Part shown: piece after piece, positions 52,280-61,032 of the stretch
How the letters are laid out: each line of letters begins with the position of its first letter
Numbering within the stretch: the first letter of the stretch is position 1
Assembly: GCF_001857945.1 (NCBI RefSeq)
Contig: NZ_CP017770.1
Coordinates: 4,402,001 to 4,466,000, forward strand
Direction: 5' to 3'
Length of the DNA: 64,000 bases
Source: Paenibacillus crassostreae
GTDB taxonomy: Bacteria; Bacillota; Bacilli; Paenibacillales; Paenibacillaceae
Program-made: the position numbers and the translations under genes
The notes under the pieces: generated by a model
The model's input: only the letters and a program-made list of their open reading frames with translations
What the model was told of the DNA's origin: nothing
Database searches by the model: none

Positions 52280-53073
52280 TGCTTCAACTAAACCATGTCG
52301 CTAAATTGTTTAATCCAGCTACACCGGATGAGAAAATCGCTCTGTTCGATATACAGCTACATTTAAAACCTGGAGATTTCGTCACTGTAATCGGAAGTAA
52401 TGGCGCAGGGAAATCTACGCTAATGAATATTATTTCGGGTGTCATGAAACCAGATACAGGAAATGTAAGAATTGATAATGAAGACATTACTCACTTGCCT
52501 GAACATCGTCGGAGTCGTTGGATTGGTCGAGTATTTCAGGATCCCATGGCAGGGACAGCACCATATATGAGTATTGAAGAGAATCTTGCTATGGCCTATG
52601 CGCGTGGCAAAAATCGTGGATTCTCTTTAGGGGTGAAGTCGAGTAAACGCACCTTATTCCGTGACAAGATATCAAGTCTTGGCATTGGTCTTGAAGATCG
52701 ACTTCATGCAAAAGTTGGAATGCTCTCAGGTGGAGAACGGCAGGCGTTGAGCTTGCTGATGGCTACCTTCACAAATCCTCAGATTCTTTTGCTAGATGAA
52801 CACACGGCAGCATTGGATCCCTCTCGTGCAGAATTAATCACCAGATTAACAGAAAGTATTGTTAGAGAGATGAACCTTACTACACTAATGGTGACACATA
52901 ACATGGAACAGGCTATTCGTCTAGGGAATCGACTTATCATGATGGATGGTGGACGGATTATATTAGATATAGATGAAGAGAAGAAGAAAGATTTAACTGT
53001 CGAACAATTACTAGGTGAATTCGAACAAATTAGTGGACATAAACTAGCAGATGACCGAGTGGTACTAGGTTAA
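52279..53073 (+). CDS. ABC ATPase, TrpZ-like
   Basis: A 264-residue ATPase of the importer: Walker A GSNGAGKST (about 38-46), signature LSGGERQA, Walker B ILLLDEHTAALDP and switch His in VTHNM. LivG/LivF-type insertions such as YARGKNRGFSLGVKSSKRTLFRDKISSLGIGLEDRL are present. Start ATG at 52279 overlaps the permease stop; GGAGGT lies just upstream. A terminator follows. It completes a three-gene importer. Confidence 0.92.
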   Translation: MLQLNHVAKLFNPATPDEKIALFDIQLHLKPGDFVTVIGSNGAGKSTLMNIISGVMKPDTGNVRIDNEDITHLPEHRRSRWIGRVFQDPMAGTAPYMSIEENLAMAYARGKNRGFSLGVKSSKRTLFRDKISSLGIGLEDRLHAKVGMLSGGERQALSLLMATFTNPQILLLDEHTAALDPSRAELITRLTESIVREMNLTTLMVTHNMEQAIRLGNRLIMMDGGRIILDIDEEKKKDLTVEQLLGEFEQISGHKLADDRVVLG

Positions 53074-53090
53074 GCTTATTGATGAGTAAA

Positions 53091-53127
53091 ACTCTTTCAC
53101 GATATGAAATCGTGAGAGAGTTTTTTT
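53091..53127 (+). terminator. Terminator of the TrpXYZ-like operon
   Basis: ACTCTTTCACGAT/AATCGTGAGAGAGT hairpin and seven T residues. Confidence 0.9.
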
Positions 53128-53152
53128 GTATTAATGAAACGGATAAATTTGC

Positions 53153-53195
53153 TTGACAACGCTATCATCGCATGAGAAAATGTACGCGCGTACAT
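53153..53195 (+). promoter_or_regulatory. LacI-type gene promoter with palindromic operator
   Basis: TTGACA (53153-53158), 17-bp spacer, GAAAAT (53176-53181), then the perfect 16-bp palindrome ATGTACGCGCGTACAT (53180-53195) over the -10/start region. A central CG is typical of LacI-family operators, so autorepression is likely. Confidence 0.7.
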
Positions 53196-53217
53196 AAAGT
53201 TTGAGGGAGGTTATGTT

Positions 53218-54261
53218 ATTACATCTCGCAAGGAGGTTGCTGATCTAGCACAGGTATCAGAAGCCACCGTATCAAGAGTTCTAAATAATGTTGGTTCGAT
53301 GAAAGAAGAGACAAAGCATAAGGTGATTGCTGCAGCTAAGCAATTAAATTATTATCCCAGTGCTCTTGCACGAAGTCTTGCTATGAATCGTAGTGGGAAT
53401 ATAGGCGTGATCCTTCCTTATGTACCAAAAGTAAATTTGTTCTCAACTTATTTCTTCTCAGAAATATTAAGCGGAATTGGAAGTGCCTCTCGTGAATTTG
53501 GTTATGATCTATTATTGTTATTCAGATCCGATGATGACGAGTTGAATTATTCACAATTATTCCAAACGCGTAAGGTGGATGCATTAATTGTATTAGGTTC
53601 TAAAGATGATGATATAGAAATCGAAGCATTACGGCGGTTAAAAGAAGAAGATAGACTTTTCTGTTTAATTAATCAGCATTATGAGGGTGAAAATTTCAGC
53701 GAAATAGATGCCACTCATGTGAAAGGTAGCTATGAAGCGGTCACACACTTGATTCAACAAGGATATAAGAACATTGCTTTTATTAATGGGCCAATTTCAT
53801 ATTCGAATAGTAGAGATCGCTTAGAAGGTTACCAACGGGCGCTGCAAGATCATGGATTAGAAATTAAACCATCCTTGTTGTTCAAGGGTAACTTTAGTCG
53901 TAAGAGTGGCTATAAAATTGCATCAGCCATCCACAAGATGGGGAATCAAATAGATGCTGTCTTTGTATCAAATGATCGAATGGCTATTGGCTTACAACAG
54001 GGATTGAGAGAGTTTGGAGTATCGTGGGACCAGCTGCCAGGGATAATAGGATATGATGATTCAGATTCAGCAGAATTGACAGCGCCTTCACTGAGCAGTG
54101 TAAATGTACCTTTTTATGATATGGGTAAGCTAGCTGTTGAGAATTTATTGAACCGTCTGCCGAAAGAAACTTTAGAAGAACAGGATCATTTTCGTATTCA
54201 GTTGCCAACTGAACTGATCGTTAGAGAATCATCAATAATGCCAACTCAAAGGAGGAATTGA
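53218..54261 (+). CDS. LacI-family transcriptional regulator with probable ATT start
   Basis: A 347-residue repressor. The in-frame sequence upstream of the first ATG (53299) encodes the complete DNA-binding headpiece TSRKEVADLAQVSEATVSRVLNNVGSMKEETKHKVIAAAKQLNYYPSALARSLAMNRSGNIGVILPY. No ATG, GTG or TTG is available before it. ATT at 53218 lies 8 bp after GGGAGG and gives the usual M-TSRKEVA opening. An ATG start at 53299 would remove the helix-turn-helix. The rest is the periplasmic-binding-like sensor domain (LIVLGSKDDDIEIEALRRL, YKNIAFINGPISYSNSRDRLEGY, DAVFVSNDRMAIGLQQGLREFG). It leads an operon with two dehydrogenases and a ThuA protein. Confidence 0.85.
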   Translation: MTSRKEVADLAQVSEATVSRVLNNVGSMKEETKHKVIAAAKQLNYYPSALARSLAMNRSGNIGVILPYVPKVNLFSTYFFSEILSGIGSASREFGYDLLLLFRSDDDELNYSQLFQTRKVDALIVLGSKDDDIEIEALRRLKEEDRLFCLINQHYEGENFSEIDATHVKGSYEAVTHLIQQGYKNIAFINGPISYSNSRDRLEGYQRALQDHGLEIKPSLLFKGNFSRKSGYKIASAIHKMGNQIDAVFVSNDRMAIGLQQGLREFGVSWDQLPGIIGYDDSDSAELTAPSLSSVNVPFYDMGKLAVENLLNRLPKETLEEQDHFRIQLPTELIVRESSIMPTQRRN

Positions 54262-54262
54262 A

Positions 54263-55426
54263 ATGAATCAACTTCGTATTGGAATGGTTGGTTACAAATT
54301 CATGGGGAAGGCACATAGTAATGCATATCGTGCACTGCCTATGTTCTTTCCAGATGCAAATCTTAAGCCGGCTATGTCGGTCATATGTGGACGTGATAAA
54401 GATGGGGTTAACAAGGCAGCGGAGCAATTTGGTTGGGCTGAAGTGGAGACAGACTGGCGGAAGTTAGTGGAACGTGAAGATATTGATCTTATTGATATTA
54501 ATGCGCCTAGTAATGTTCATAAGGAAATTGCTCTGGCTGCAGTACAAGCAGGTAAACATATTTTCTGCGAGAAGCCACTGGCCTTAACACTAGCCGATTC
54601 ACGTGAAATGTTGGCAGCTGCTGAAAAAGCTGGTGTTAAGCATATGATTGGCTTTAATTATCGCTTTACACCTGCAATCCAACTTGCGAAGAAGTTAATT
54701 GATAGCGGAAGATTAGGAGAAATTTATCATTTCCGTGCGTGGTTTCTTCAAGATTGGATTATAGATCCATCATTCCCTTTAGTATGGCGTCTTCAGAAAG
54801 AGATTGCCGGATCGGGTTCGCATGGTGATCTAGGCGCTCATCTTATTGACTTCGCTCATTATTTAGTAGGTGATATGGAAGAGGTTATAGGAATGAGTGA
54901 GACTTTCATACGTGAGCGACCTTTAGCTAGTGCGATGACAGGATTAACTGCCAAAGGAAGCAATGATGGACCAATGGGTGAAGTAACCGTAGATGATGCA
55001 ACGTTGTTCATGACTCGTTTTGTAAACGGTGCTATAGGTTCGTTCGAGGCTACTAGGTTTGCTGCGGGACATCGAAGTACAAATTCATTCGAGATTAATG
55101 GTAGCAAAGGTAGTGTGAAATTCGACTTTGAGCGTATGAATGAATTAGAAGTATATTTCACAGATGATGATGAGGATGTACAAGGATTCAGACGTGTATT
55201 GGCAACGGATGCTGCACATGCCTACTCTCAAGCGTGGTGGCCTACGGGTCACACAATTGGGTTCGAACACACATTTACACATGAAATGTTAGAACTTATG
55301 AATGCGATCGATGAAGGACGACAACCTTCACCTAACTTCAATGATGGGGTGAAATGCCAAGCGGTGTTGGAAGCAGTTGAACGTTCAGTTGAACAACGGC
55401 GATGGGTATCGATATCCGAGATGTAA
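54263..55426 (+). CDS. Gfo/Idh/MocA-family NAD(P)-dependent oxidoreductase 1
   Basis: A 387-residue dehydrogenase. The N-terminal Rossmann domain opens LRIGMVGYKFMGKAHSNAYRA; catalytic-region ICEKPLALTLADSREML (EKP motif) and HGDLGAHLIDFAHYLVGD (the G-x-H-x-x-D region) are present. The C-terminal domain is the typical beta-sheet sugar-binding fold. These enzymes oxidise sugars or cyclitols such as inositols. It begins 2 bp after the LacI-type gene and is spaced closely to a ThuA gene and a second dehydrogenase, forming one operon under the repressor. The specific substrate is unknown. Confidence 0.9.
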   Translation: MNQLRIGMVGYKFMGKAHSNAYRALPMFFPDANLKPAMSVICGRDKDGVNKAAEQFGWAEVETDWRKLVEREDIDLIDINAPSNVHKEIALAAVQAGKHIFCEKPLALTLADSREMLAAAEKAGVKHMIGFNYRFTPAIQLAKKLIDSGRLGEIYHFRAWFLQDWIIDPSFPLVWRLQKEIAGSGSHGDLGAHLIDFAHYLVGDMEEVIGMSETFIRERPLASAMTGLTAKGSNDGPMGEVTVDDATLFMTRFVNGAIGSFEATRFAAGHRSTNSFEINGSKGSVKFDFERMNELEVYFTDDDEDVQGFRRVLATDAAHAYSQAWWPTGHTIGFEHTFTHEMLELMNAIDEGRQPSPNFNDGVKCQAVLEAVERSVEQRRWVSISEM

Positions 55427-55450
55427 ATATAATGATGGGAGTGTTCAAAT

Positions 55451-56173
55451 ATGAAAAAAGCGTTAATTGTATGGGGTGGATGGGATGGTCATGAACCTGA
55501 ACAAGTTGCTCAATTATTTAAAGAGATCTTAGAAAAAGAACAATTTGAAGTTGAAGTATCGGATACGTTGGAAGCATTTGCTGATCTAGAGAAACTTCTA
55601 GGTCTGGATCTTATTGTACCTGCATGGACCATGGGAGAAATCGCTAATGGACTTGTAGAGAATGTTCTTACTGCTGTACAGAGTGGCGTAGGGATTGCAG
55701 GTTGTCATGGTGGTATGTGTGATTCTTTTCGTACGAATGTAGATTGGCAATTCATGACGGGTGGTCAGTGGGTGGCACATCCAGGTAATGATGGAGTGAA
55801 GTACACAGTTAATATGAAATATAGTTCCAGTATGTTACTTGAAGGAATTCAGGATTTCGAAGTGAAAAGTGAGCAATATTATCTCCATGTTGATCCAGCT
55901 GTGGAAGTGTTAGCTACAACAAAATTCCCGATTGTTCCTGGACCACACGCAGCGAATGGGGCGGTTGAGATGCCTGTTGTCTGGACAAAACGATGGGGGA
56001 GTGGGCGAGTATTCTACAACTCACTAGGCCATCATGCGGATATCATTGAGATGCCGGTGGTTAGCGAAATCATGCGTCGTGGTTTCCTTTGGTCAGCGGA
56101 AGGGAAAGAAGTAGCTGGACAGCAGAATACTGTCTCAGCGTCATATACAGGCATGGCTGATAATAACTACTGA
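55451..56173 (+). CDS. ThuA-domain protein
   Basis: A 240-residue protein of the trehalose-utilisation ThuA family, class I glutamine-amidotransferase-like fold. Visible motifs: ALIVWGGWDGHEPEQVAQLFKEIL at the start, the nucleophile-elbow-like VGIAGCHGGMCDSFRTNVDWQFMTGGQWVAHPGN, and VVWTKRWGSGRVFYNSLGHHADIIEMPVV. ThuA acts with a dehydrogenase partner (ThuB) in 3-keto-disaccharide metabolism in rhizobia. The flanking Gfo/Idh genes fit the same kind of sugar oxidation pathway. Start ATG at 55451 after ATGGGAG. Confidence 0.9.
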   Translation: MKKALIVWGGWDGHEPEQVAQLFKEILEKEQFEVEVSDTLEAFADLEKLLGLDLIVPAWTMGEIANGLVENVLTAVQSGVGIAGCHGGMCDSFRTNVDWQFMTGGQWVAHPGNDGVKYTVNMKYSSSMLLEGIQDFEVKSEQYYLHVDPAVEVLATTKFPIVPGPHAANGAVEMPVVWTKRWGSGRVFYNSLGHHADIIEMPVVSEIMRRGFLWSAEGKEVAGQQNTVSASYTGMADNNY

Positions 56174-56195
56174 TGCATACGGGAGGCATTTATTA

Positions 56196-57302
56196 ATGAA
56201 CAAAGTAAAAGTTGGGATCATTGGTTGTGGGAAAATAAGTAGTATATATATGGAAAATTGCAAGAAATTTGAGGTTCTAGATCTCATAGCTTGTGCTGAT
56301 ATCGATATCGAACGTGCACAAGAAAAAGCATCGGAATATCAAATACCTAGAGTATATACACCGGAACAATTATTAGCAGATCCAGATATTCAGTTAGTCA
56401 TTAACTTAACGATCCCTGCTGCACATGCCTCTGTATGTTTACAAGCTTTGGAAGCAGGTAAGCACGTATATGTAGAGAAGCCACTTGCCGTTACCCGTGA
56501 AGAAGGTCAAAGAGTGCTACAGGTTGCTAAGGAGAAGGGACTTCTTGTGGGTTGTGCACCTGAAACTTTCTATGGAGCAGGAATTCAGACAGCTTTACAA
56601 CTCGTGAATGATGGCGTAATAGGTAAACCTGTAGCAGCAACTGCATTTATGATGAGTCGTGGGCATGAAGGCTGGCATCCTGATCCTGAGTTTTACTATC
56701 AGGCGGGTGGTGGACCCATGTTCGATATGGGACCGTATTATCTAACAGCACTAATTCAATTACTTGGACCGATTAAACGGATCACTGGAATCACTGGTAA
56801 GGCACTGGACGAGAGAGTTATCAGTAGCGAGAAGAAACGTGGGAAAGTCATTCCTGTTGAAATACCTACTCATGTTGCAGGTATGATGGAATTTGAAGCT
56901 GGAGCTATCGGTACTCTAATTATGAGCTTTGATATATTTGGAGGAAGCAGCCTTCCCCCAATTGAGATTTATGGAACGAAGGGTACTCTTCTTGTTCCTG
57001 ATCCGAATAATTTCGGTGGTGAAGTGAAATACCGTCTAATCGGTGATTCAGAATGGACGACTCAGCCTTTATTATTCGGCTACGAAGAGAATACTCGAGG
57101 TATTGCAGCAGCTGATATGGCATACGCTATACAAAGTGGGCGTCCACATCGAGCGAATGGTGAAATGGCATACCATGTGTTGGAAGCGATGTGGGCATTC
57201 CATGATGCATCAGAGGAACAGAAGCACTATGATATGCGTAGCACATGTACTCGACCGAACCCTATGCATAAAGGACTCTCTCCCTATACATTGGATTTCT
57301 AA
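56196..57302 (+). CDS. Gfo/Idh/MocA-family oxidoreductase 2
   Basis: A 368-residue dehydrogenase: VKVGIIGCGKISSIYMENCKKF (GxGxxS nucleotide loop), YVEKPLAVTREEGQRVL (catalytic Lys) and GGPMFDMGPYYLTALIQLLG. It differs enough from the first enzyme that the two probably act on different oxidation states or positions of the same sugar, as in 3-keto-glycoside pathways (inference). The ATG follows GGGAGG, 22 bp after the ThuA gene. No terminator is evident after it; the amidohydrolase gene follows at 174 bp with its own leader. Confidence 0.9.
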   Translation: MNKVKVGIIGCGKISSIYMENCKKFEVLDLIACADIDIERAQEKASEYQIPRVYTPEQLLADPDIQLVINLTIPAAHASVCLQALEAGKHVYVEKPLAVTREEGQRVLQVAKEKGLLVGCAPETFYGAGIQTALQLVNDGVIGKPVAATAFMMSRGHEGWHPDPEFYYQAGGGPMFDMGPYYLTALIQLLGPIKRITGITGKALDERVISSEKKRGKVIPVEIPTHVAGMMEFEAGAIGTLIMSFDIFGGSSLPPIEIYGTKGTLLVPDPNNFGGEVKYRLIGDSEWTTQPLLFGYEENTRGIAAADMAYAIQSGRPHRANGEMAYHVLEAMWAFHDASEEQKHYDMRSTCTRPNPMHKGLSPYTLDF

Positions 57303-57408
57303 CGCAAGTTTGATGATCTGAAAACAACTGATTGAAATAGTTTATCATGTGAATAATTAATATCAATGTAATGAAACGTAACATATAGACCTAAAATCTA
57401 TAATTTGA

Positions 57409-57447
57409 TGTTATAATATATAACAATCATAATCTTATATTATAACA
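57409..57447. promoter_or_regulatory. AT-rich perfect inverted repeat upstream of the amidohydrolase
   Basis: TGTTATAATATA (57409-57420) and TATATTATAACA (57436-57447), 15-nt spacer, about 30 bp upstream of the gene. TATAAT lies within the left arm, so it may be both -10 box and operator. Confidence 0.5.
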
Positions 57448-57475
57448 TTTCTTGTTATTTGGGCGGAGGGTCTAT

Positions 57476-58798
57476 ATGAGTAGAATTTTAATTAAAGGTG
57501 CACAAGTTGTGACGATGAACCAGCAGGAAGAGGTATTCATTGGTGATGTCCTAATTGAGGATAATGTTATCATTCAAATAGCTGGGCATATCGACGAATG
57601 GTATGATCAAATAATAGATGGTCATGGCAAAATGCTTCTACCAGGATTTATTCAGACTCATATCCATCTATGTCAGACTTTGTTTCGCGGAAGAGCAGAT
57701 GATCTGGAACTGATGGATTGGTTAAGAACTAGAGTATGGCCACTTGAGGCAGCACATGATGAAGAATCGGTGTATTATTCTGCGTTACTTGGAATTGGTG
57801 AGTTGATCTCTAGTGGTACGACGACTTTGTTGGATATGGAAACGGTCCATCATACAGAATCTGCTTTTATGGCCATGGATCAAAGTGGTATTCGTGTCAT
57901 TTCAGGGAAAGTGATGATGGACCATGGAACAGATGTCCCAACGGCATTACAAGAAAATACACTTGTATCTCTTCAGCAAAGTGTTGATCTTCTGGAGAAG
58001 TGGCATGGATATGATGGTGGGCGTATTCAATATGCTTTTTGTCCAAGATTTGTCGTTTCGTGTACAGAACATCTTCTAACCGAAGTACGTGACCTCTCTA
58101 ATCAATATCAGGTGAAAATTCATACCCACGCTTCGGAGAATCGTGGTGAAATAGCAATGGTAGAGCAAGAGAGAGGTATGCGTAATATTGTTTACTTGGA
58201 TCATATTGGACTAGCTACACCTCGTCTAATATTGGCTCACTGTGTATGGTTGAATGAAGAAGAGAAACAAATCATTCAGAAGCGAGGCGTGAAGGTGACT
58301 CATTGTCCTGGATCTAATATGAAGTTATCTTCGGGGATTGCAGAAATACCGGATCTTATGAAACGTAACATTAGCATCGGGATCGGAGCGGATGGTGCGC
58401 CTTGTAACAATAATCTAGATATGTTCCAAGAAATGAGAAATACAGCACTGATTCATAAAGTAGATCATGGTCCAACCGTGATGGATGCGAAAACAGTTCT
58501 TCGCATGGCCACTATGGGTGGAGCGGAAGTATTAGGACTTGAAAATGAGATTGGGAGTATTGAGGTAGGTAAAAAGGCAGACCTAGTGCTACTGGATCTC
58601 AATGATTTTCACACCTTTCCCTCTTTCGATACTGACGTATACTCACGAGTTGTTTATTCTACAACCCGTAGCAATGTAGACACTGTGATCATTGATGGTA
58701 AAGTGGTGTTGGAGAACCGTCGGATCAAGACGATTGATCGCGGTATTGTATTACGTGAATCAGATCGATCTATTGAGAGGTTACTGAAACGAATATAA
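57476..58798 (+). CDS. Amidohydrolase, purine/nucleoside deaminase-like (COG0402)
   Basis: A 440-residue metal-dependent hydrolase of the cytosine-deaminase-like group. Metal and catalytic residues appear as QTHIHLCQTLFRG (HxH), IHTHASENRGE, LAHCVWLNEEE and IGADGAPCNNNLDMFQEMR. The last motif, with the LQSV... and SIEVGKKADLVLLDL ends, is shared by SAH/methylthioadenosine, 5'-deoxyadenosine and 8-oxoguanine deaminases and AtzB-type enzymes. The precise substrate cannot be chosen. The ATG at 57476 follows GCGGAGGG. It is paired with an MFS transporter downstream. Confidence 0.88.
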   Translation: MSRILIKGAQVVTMNQQEEVFIGDVLIEDNVIIQIAGHIDEWYDQIIDGHGKMLLPGFIQTHIHLCQTLFRGRADDLELMDWLRTRVWPLEAAHDEESVYYSALLGIGELISSGTTTLLDMETVHHTESAFMAMDQSGIRVISGKVMMDHGTDVPTALQENTLVSLQQSVDLLEKWHGYDGGRIQYAFCPRFVVSCTEHLLTEVRDLSNQYQVKIHTHASENRGEIAMVEQERGMRNIVYLDHIGLATPRLILAHCVWLNEEEKQIIQKRGVKVTHCPGSNMKLSSGIAEIPDLMKRNISIGIGADGAPCNNNLDMFQEMRNTALIHKVDHGPTVMDAKTVLRMATMGGAEVLGLENEIGSIEVGKKADLVLLDLNDFHTFPSFDTDVYSRVVYSTTRSNVDTVIIDGKVVLENRRIKTIDRGIVLRESDRSIERLLKRI

Positions 58799-58838
58799 AA
58801 GGAAACTCTCAGACAAATTTAAATAATGGATATTACTT

Positions 58839-58880
58839 AAACAACCTCACTGCGGACTAGTAACCGACGTGAGGTTGTTC
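58839..58880 (+). terminator. Hairpin between amidohydrolase and MFS genes
   Basis: AACAACCTCAC with GTGAGGTTGTT around a 17-nt loop; the T-rich tract is weak and delayed. Confidence 0.6.
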
Positions 58881-58969
58881 GTATGAAGTGTGTCTTTTTA
58901 TTTGTGAAACGTGTATTACACGGTATTTTCCGCTATAATGAATGAACTATGCATGAGGAGCGACAACCG

Positions 58970-60199
58970 ATGTTCAGACGGAATAAAATATATTGGGTGT
59001 TTAGTTCTTTTTTCTTTTTTTACTTCTTCAGTTTCTCTTCCTCAATGTCTCTATTTGGTATATGGCTTGGTCAAGCAGGTGGCTTAGATGGAACAGGAAA
59101 AGGAATCGTATTCGCCATTAATTCAATAGGTGCTTTATGTATACATCCGATCTATGGATTTATATCTGATAAAATTGGTCTGAAAAAGCATCTACTATCT
59201 GTCATCATTGGCTTGTTAATTCTAGCGGGTCCTTTCTTTCAGTTCATATACAGCCCTCTACTTGCCTACAATATTTATATAGGGGCTATCGTGGGAAGTA
59301 TTTATCTTGGAGCGGCTTTTACTTCAGGGAATGCGGCGGTTGAGACATTTATTGAGAAGATTGGACGGAAGTATAGTTTTGAGTATGGGGAATCAAGAAT
59401 GTTTGGTTCACTAGGGTGGGCCGTAGCTACTTTCTTCGCAGGTCAGACTTTTAATATTAATCCTAATCTTAATTTCTGGGTTTGTTCGGGTTCTGCTGTT
59501 ATTCTCGCTGTATTGTTGTTTATGTCTAAAGTTGAACGGTCGGATTCTAATATCAACTTAACTGCGCAAGAAGATAGCAGCAAGGTTGAACCTTTCAGCT
59601 TTAAGGAAGTTGTTAAGCTTGTGAGAAGCGGGAAGTTCTGGTCATTCGTTATGTATATTTTAGGGATTACATGTATCTTTACTGTGTATGACCAACAGTT
59701 TCCAGTGTATTTCGCATCACTATTCGATTCACCAGAGACGGGTAATCGAATGTACGGATATTTGAACAGTATCCAGGTATTTTTTGAAGCTGCATTTATG
59801 TTTATGGCACCCGTTATTGTGAATAGAATCGGAGCTAAGAAAGGCCTCTTACTAGCTGGTCTACTTATGTTTACTCGAATCACATGCTCGGGACTTGCTG
59901 ATGGAATTCCAATGGCAGTAGCGGCGACTAAATTAATTCATTCATTAGAAGTTCCTGTCATGTTTATTTCTATATTCAAATACATACGTGTAAATTTTGA
60001 TGCTAGAGTAACCTCTACGATGTACTTAGTCGGGTATCAATTCAGTGGAGCATTAGGTGCAGCAGTCATCTCTCCCATTGCAGGTCGATTATATGACGTG
60101 ATTGGGTTCTCACAGACTTATCTATGGCTAGGGGCATATGTACTACTATTTACCGTGATATCTATGTTTACCTTGAGAAACACCAATAAACTATCCTAA
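58970..60199 (+). CDS. MFS transporter (LacY/oligosaccharide:H+ symporter-like)
   Basis: A 409-residue transporter with 12 predicted helices in two halves joined by a hydrophilic loop near residues 190-215. The N-half opens NKIYWVFSSFFFFYFFSFSSSMSLFGIWLGQ and has the GFISDKIGLKKHLL loop; the EYGESRMFGSLGWAVATF segment, and the C-half ARVTSTMYLVGYQFSGALGAAVISPIAGRLYD, are typical of the LacY/sucrose permease family. It likely imports a saccharide or glycoside. The ATG at 58970 follows GAGGAG; the ATG at 58949 precedes that site. Confidence 0.85.
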   Translation: MFRRNKIYWVFSSFFFFYFFSFSSSMSLFGIWLGQAGGLDGTGKGIVFAINSIGALCIHPIYGFISDKIGLKKHLLSVIIGLLILAGPFFQFIYSPLLAYNIYIGAIVGSIYLGAAFTSGNAAVETFIEKIGRKYSFEYGESRMFGSLGWAVATFFAGQTFNINPNLNFWVCSGSAVILAVLLFMSKVERSDSNINLTAQEDSSKVEPFSFKEVVKLVRSGKFWSFVMYILGITCIFTVYDQQFPVYFASLFDSPETGNRMYGYLNSIQVFFEAAFMFMAPVIVNRIGAKKGLLLAGLLMFTRITCSGLADGIPMAVAATKLIHSLEVPVMFISIFKYIRVNFDARVTSTMYLVGYQFSGALGAAVISPIAGRLYDVIGFSQTYLWLGAYVLLFTVISMFTLRNTNKLS

Positions 60200-60239
60200 A
60201 GATATTTACTATAACTCCTATAGTGGTTGAAATCCGATG

Positions 60240-60350
60240 GCAAAGCATATGCTTTCGAAGTAGCTTTCCTACGGAAAGCTTGTAGGCGACATTCCGTTTC
60301 TTCAGGACAATTCCGTTCTCTTCGCTACTTCGAGCTTAATACGTAATTCC
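60240..60350. repeat. Structured intergenic sequence with nested inverted repeats
   Basis: Outer arms CGAAGTAGC (60258-60266) and GCTACTTCG (60322-60330) enclose an inner hairpin AGCTTTCC/GGAAAGCT (60264-60281). It has no coding capacity. Confidence 0.5.
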
Positions 60351-60357
60351 GGTTTTC

Positions 60358-60720
60358 AGGCATCATTCACACGATCTGTTTGTGTGATCGATGCCTATTT
60401 TCGTATAATTAAGGTATTAAATCGCAATGCGATCCCCATTCGTATGTTAAAATATTTATATTTGAACTCTATTTTCGCTATATCCGATGTAGATATCGTA
60501 GAACGATCAAAATATGACATGTCTTTCAAAGGTCTCATAGATATGGCTACTGAAGCTGGGTTACTAATCCGAGTAGAGTGAATGCTTCAAGAAAAGGCAA
60601 AAGAGAACTATAAAATAGAAGGTTAAATAGTAAATTAAAACATAGACACAGCTATAATGTAATATCATCTTTCGGATCACAGTTCAGCTCAAACAGTATA
60701 TGGATGGAGGTAGTGTGGAA
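60358..60720 (+). pseudogene. IS1182-family transposase relic with internal deletion
   Basis: A leading hairpin (60358-60396; AGGCATC.ATTCACAC with its complement) is followed by TATAAT and then a transposase fragment, NAIPIRMLKYLYLNSIFAISDVDIVERSKYDMSFKGLIDMATEAG. It aligns with VPPIRMFKYLLLKTIFDLSDVDVVERSRYDMSFKYFL of the copy at 9334. After a large internal deletion the C-terminal region is still readable in shifted frames: KENYKIEG, then LKHRHSYNVISSFGS matching LKHRHGYDVASSSGL. Old, heavily decayed copy. Confidence 0.85.
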
Positions 60721-60722
60721 AT

Positions 60723-61001
60723 ATGATACTCACTAAATCTCGTTCGATTGCTATTGGAACATTCGCTTTAACAATAATATTGTTTATCGTAGATGGATTT
60801 CTTATCCACAGCAATCAATGGTTCGATGGAATTGGAATAATGTCTACTAATGTAATACCACCAATTGGTATTGTTTGTGCTACTGTTTCATTAAAAAGAA
60901 CTGGTTCCAACAAAGATATAGTTCTTATAACAATCAATACTATCGCCCTATTTTTATTTTTTATCTATATGTTCTTTGGAACATTACTTTTTGGCCCATA
61001 A
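60723..61001 (+). CDS. Small membrane protein, hypothetical
   Basis: A 92-residue protein with three hydrophobic segments (IAIGTFALTIILFIVDGFLI; GIMSTNVIPPIGIVCATVSL; DIVLITINTIALFLFFIYMFFGTLLF) and short polar loops. I do not recognise the family. The start at 60723 follows GGAGG at about 60706-60710, with spacing somewhat longer than ideal. It lies next to the IS1182 relic and converges on the potassium transporter gene. Confidence 0.6.
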   Translation: MILTKSRSIAIGTFALTIILFIVDGFLIHSNQWFDGIGIMSTNVIPPIGIVCATVSLKRTGSNKDIVLITINTIALFLFFIYMFFGTLLFGP

Positions 61002-61032
61002 TTAATATGAACTCAATTTAAAATATATGGAA

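Noticed and set aside
60384..60581. A separate 65-residue gene
   Set aside because: Its middle is plainly IS1182 transposase and its two ends are unrelated filler; further transposase pieces follow in shifted frames.
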